This document shows positions 51,430 through 53,386 of a stretch of DNA of 53,386 nt, piece after piece. This DNA comes from an uncultured Candidatus Melainabacteria bacterium. Lineage in GTDB: Bacteria; Cyanobacteriota; Vampirovibrionia; Gastranaerophilales; Gastranaerophilaceae. The DNA is taken from contig CAKVND010000007.1 of NCBI GenBank assembly GCA_934777245.1, positions 1 to 53,386 of the forward strand, written 5' to 3'. The notes beneath the pieces are model-generated. The model made no database searches. It was not told where the DNA came from and was given only the letters and a program-made list of their open reading frames with translations. Within the stretch, counting starts at the first letter, position 1; each line of letters begins with the position of its first letter. The position numbers and the translations under genes are program-made.

Positions 51430-53253
51430 CTACTCAACATAAACCTCATCCAGATTGTAAATCAATCCGCTCAGAGAAGTCGGAAATATGTTTTTAAACT
51501 TTTTCCTGATTGCTGTAATTCTAATTGGTGAATACAAATAAATTATAGGTTTTTGATTATAAATAATCGTCTGATACTTGTCGTACAAAGGTTTGCGTTC
51601 TTCATACGTAAGTTTGAGCGCACCCTCTCTAAAGATTTCATCCAGCTCTTTTTCCCAATCCAGTCTATCATCAACGTTATAACCATTTGGACGCTGATTA
51701 AACAAATGCAAACTTCCATTTGAAGTCCAAACATTTTTGCCGTCGTGCGGTTCAAGTGGAGTTCCGGTAAGTCCCATTATCGCCATATCCCAGTCATTTG
51801 TATTTGTCATTTTATTCACGAGAGAATTAAATTCTACAGGCTTAAAGTTTACCTTCATTCCTAAATCTTCTAAATCCTGTTTAACCATGACACCTAGCGC
51901 TTCGCGCTCAAGATTACCTGCATTTGTATATAAATCAAATTCTACTCGATTATTTGAAGAATCATACAATTTTCCGTCTTTTTGCTTAAAACCTGCTTTT
52001 TCAAGACTCTTTTTCGCAACATTCAAATCGCAAGGATGCCCTTTAATATATTTGTTTAAATATATAGAATTCAAACTTTCTGCCGTAAACAAAGGTTCTG
52101 CGACGCCTGATGCAATATTTTGCACCATATTCTTTCTATCAACCGCCCAATCAATTGCAGCTCTAAAATCCCTATTCGCAAACCATTTTTGTTTAATAGG
52201 ATTTACGTAAGGCTTGCCGTTTTTATCTTTTCGATTATTTAGATTAATTACCAAAAACAAAGTTCCCGTATCAGGGCCTAAATTATAAACTTTATAATCT
52301 GATTTTGCTTCATTAAGTTTATATTGCGCAACATTCGCACCACGAATTCCCAAAACATCGATTTCCTTGGCTTCAAATTTCAAAATTTCATTATTTGAAT
52401 CACCAACAATCATATAAACAACTTTGTCTAGATAAGGCAATTTTTCGTTTTTAAGATTAATTTTGTAATAATTCGGATTGCGTTCAAATATAACTCTTTG
52501 CGCCGCAACATATTCTTTTAATCGAAATGCGCCACCAGATACAATAGTTTTAGGATTTGTATCAGGATTTAAAAAGGCGTTAAATACAGACTCGCCCTTA
52601 TCCGAATATGGTTTGAAATAATGTTTAGGTACGATAGGATAAGAAAGTTGTCTTAAAAATGGTGCAAATGGTTTTGGAGTTGTGAATTTTACTGTATAAT
52701 CATCAAGTTTCACCATCTCAGGTAATTTACCGTCAACCTTCATCGCATCCATTGCAGAAGGATTACCCAATCCCTTAAACACAATTTCATTATAAGTATA
52801 CATTACATCGTCCGCAGTAATTGGCTTACCGTCAGACCATTTTACTCCGCGTCTTAGATGTATAAAGTAATCATTTCCATTGATTTCAAAAGATTTTGCA
52901 AGTTGTGGCTGAACTTGACCTGTTCTCGGATTTGTACCAACAAGCCCATCGTACAGCATTCCTGCCATTGAAGATGATGTTGCGTCTTTTGTATTACAAG
53001 GATTGAATGTTTTTGGCTCTCCAATAGTAGAAAGTACAAGCCTTCCGCCAAAATTCCCGACCGGAGCTTGTGATTGTAAATAATCTACCCCATTTATTGT
53101 AACATTTTTCTCTTGCGCAGGATACTGAATAATACCTGATTTATTTTCAACAGTCTGCAATTCAATATTTTCTGGCTTGTCAGCTCTTATACACGCTTTT
53201 AAACAAAGCCCTAAAATTAATGTTAAAACGACAATACTAAAAATTCTCTTCAT
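51430..53253 (-). CDS. oppA: Oligopeptide-binding lipoprotein, OppA/DppA type
   Basis: Extracytoplasmic solute-binding protein (SBP_bac_5 family) of 607 residues. The N-terminus has a signal with LKAC (Cys21), a near-canonical lipobox, so it is probably a lipoprotein. Domain markers are ARSFEI-like AKSFEINGNDYFIHLRRGVK, WSDGKPITADDVMYTYN, PIVPKHYF and FNSLVNKMTNTNDWDMAIMG. It binds oligopeptides and delivers them to OppBC. It is the first gene of the operon. The 133-nt upstream flank to the window end holds no SD and only a weak extended -10 (TGGTATTCT) 7 nt before the ATG. Confidence 0.94.
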   Translation of the reverse strand: MKRIFSIVVLTLILGLCLKACIRADKPENIELQTVENKSGIIQYPAQEKNVTINGVDYLQSQAPVGNFGGRLVLSTIGEPKTFNPCNTKDATSSSMAGMLYDGLVGTNPRTGQVQPQLAKSFEINGNDYFIHLRRGVKWSDGKPITADDVMYTYNEIVFKGLGNPSAMDAMKVDGKLPEMVKLDDYTVKFTTPKPFAPFLRQLSYPIVPKHYFKPYSDKGESVFNAFLNPDTNPKTIVSGGAFRLKEYVAAQRVIFERNPNYYKINLKNEKLPYLDKVVYMIVGDSNNEILKFEAKEIDVLGIRGANVAQYKLNEAKSDYKVYNLGPDTGTLFLVINLNNRKDKNGKPYVNPIKQKWFANRDFRAAIDWAVDRKNMVQNIASGVAEPLFTAESLNSIYLNKYIKGHPCDLNVAKKSLEKAGFKQKDGKLYDSSNNRVEFDLYTNAGNLEREALGVMVKQDLEDLGMKVNFKPVEFNSLVNKMTNTNDWDMAIMGLTGTPLEPHDGKNVWTSNGSLHLFNQRPNGYNVDDRLDWEKELDEIFREGALKLTYEERKPLYDKYQTIIYNQKPIIYLYSPIRITAIRKKFKNIFPTSLSGLIYNLDEVYVE

Positions 53254-53386
53254 GAAAATAAGAATACCATGTTAAATAACTTTTTTCTTAGTCCATAAGG
53301 CTAAAATCATGTAACGAAATGTAACAATTTTTGAAAAAATGGTCATGAATTCTAAAGTTTTTAGTCAAATGTGCCGATATACATGG

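Overview
The window is a strongly AT-rich bacterial chromosome segment using the standard code. It looks like an uncultured gut or environmental relative of the Cyanobacteria, most plausibly Vampirovibrionia / Melainabacteria (Gastranaerophilales-like). This assignment is inferred from gene content and not from a marker tree. The clues are a Gram-negative envelope (LptF/G-type permease), a PilT twitching ATPase, a cyanobacterial-style MnmD methyltransferase, a DUF512 PDZ-radical SAM protein, a GH57 branching enzyme, a MEMO-AMMECR1 fusion, and several lineage-type coiled-coil or Gly-rich proteins that match no family I know.

Layout. 1-10.9 kb (minus strand) is one long run of eight genes: MnmD-like methyltransferase, FAD oxidoreductase, dnaE, exported metallophosphoesterase, MBL-fold hydrolase, TPR protein, a 531-residue unknown and ruvX. 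11-15.1 kb (plus) holds a radical SAM protein, a repeat element, the GH57 enzyme, an XRE/zinc-ribbon regulator and an L,D-transpeptidase. 15.1-27.9 kb mixes der and the lptF/G-type permease with lineage-specific structural proteins, a secreted beta-propeller plus O-methyltransferase pair, the MEMO-AMMECR1 fusion and a 0.9-kb repeat island. 28-35 kb (minus) has a dicarboxylate symporter, then a cluster running from an RG/GGY-rich zinc-ribbon protein through rimM, trmD and a histidine kinase to rsmI, with HU upstream. 35.1-38.9 kb has PadR-DUF512 and NrnA-YihY pairs. 39-42.3 kb (plus) has speD, pilT, recO and gatD. 42.3-44.7 kb (minus) has dxr, rfbD and rfbC. 44.8-45.2 kb is a decayed integration site at tRNA-Lys. 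45.3-53.3 kb (minus) has a TOPRIM-only OLD-type protein, argS, a membrane protein and an oligopeptide ABC importer without ATPases, whose gaps are filled with GC-rich repeats.

How the parts fit. Most named genes are housekeeping: replication, tRNA and rRNA modification, ribosome maturation, wall and surface polysaccharide synthesis, and peptide uptake. The less ordinary signals are: (i) an RG-rich, zinc-ribbon, tandem-domain protein heading the rimM-trmD operon behind a consensus promoter and a predicted 5'-terminal hairpin; (ii) at least eight genes whose -10 box sits 6-8 nt before the ATG with no ribosome-binding site, which suggests frequent leaderless transcription; (iii) a two-codon ORF overlapping the TTG start of speD; (iv) structural proteins with filament-like or KPNF(K/R)G-type N-termini; and (v) nested inverted-repeat families. 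I see no CRISPR array, no intact prophage and no intact insertion sequence.
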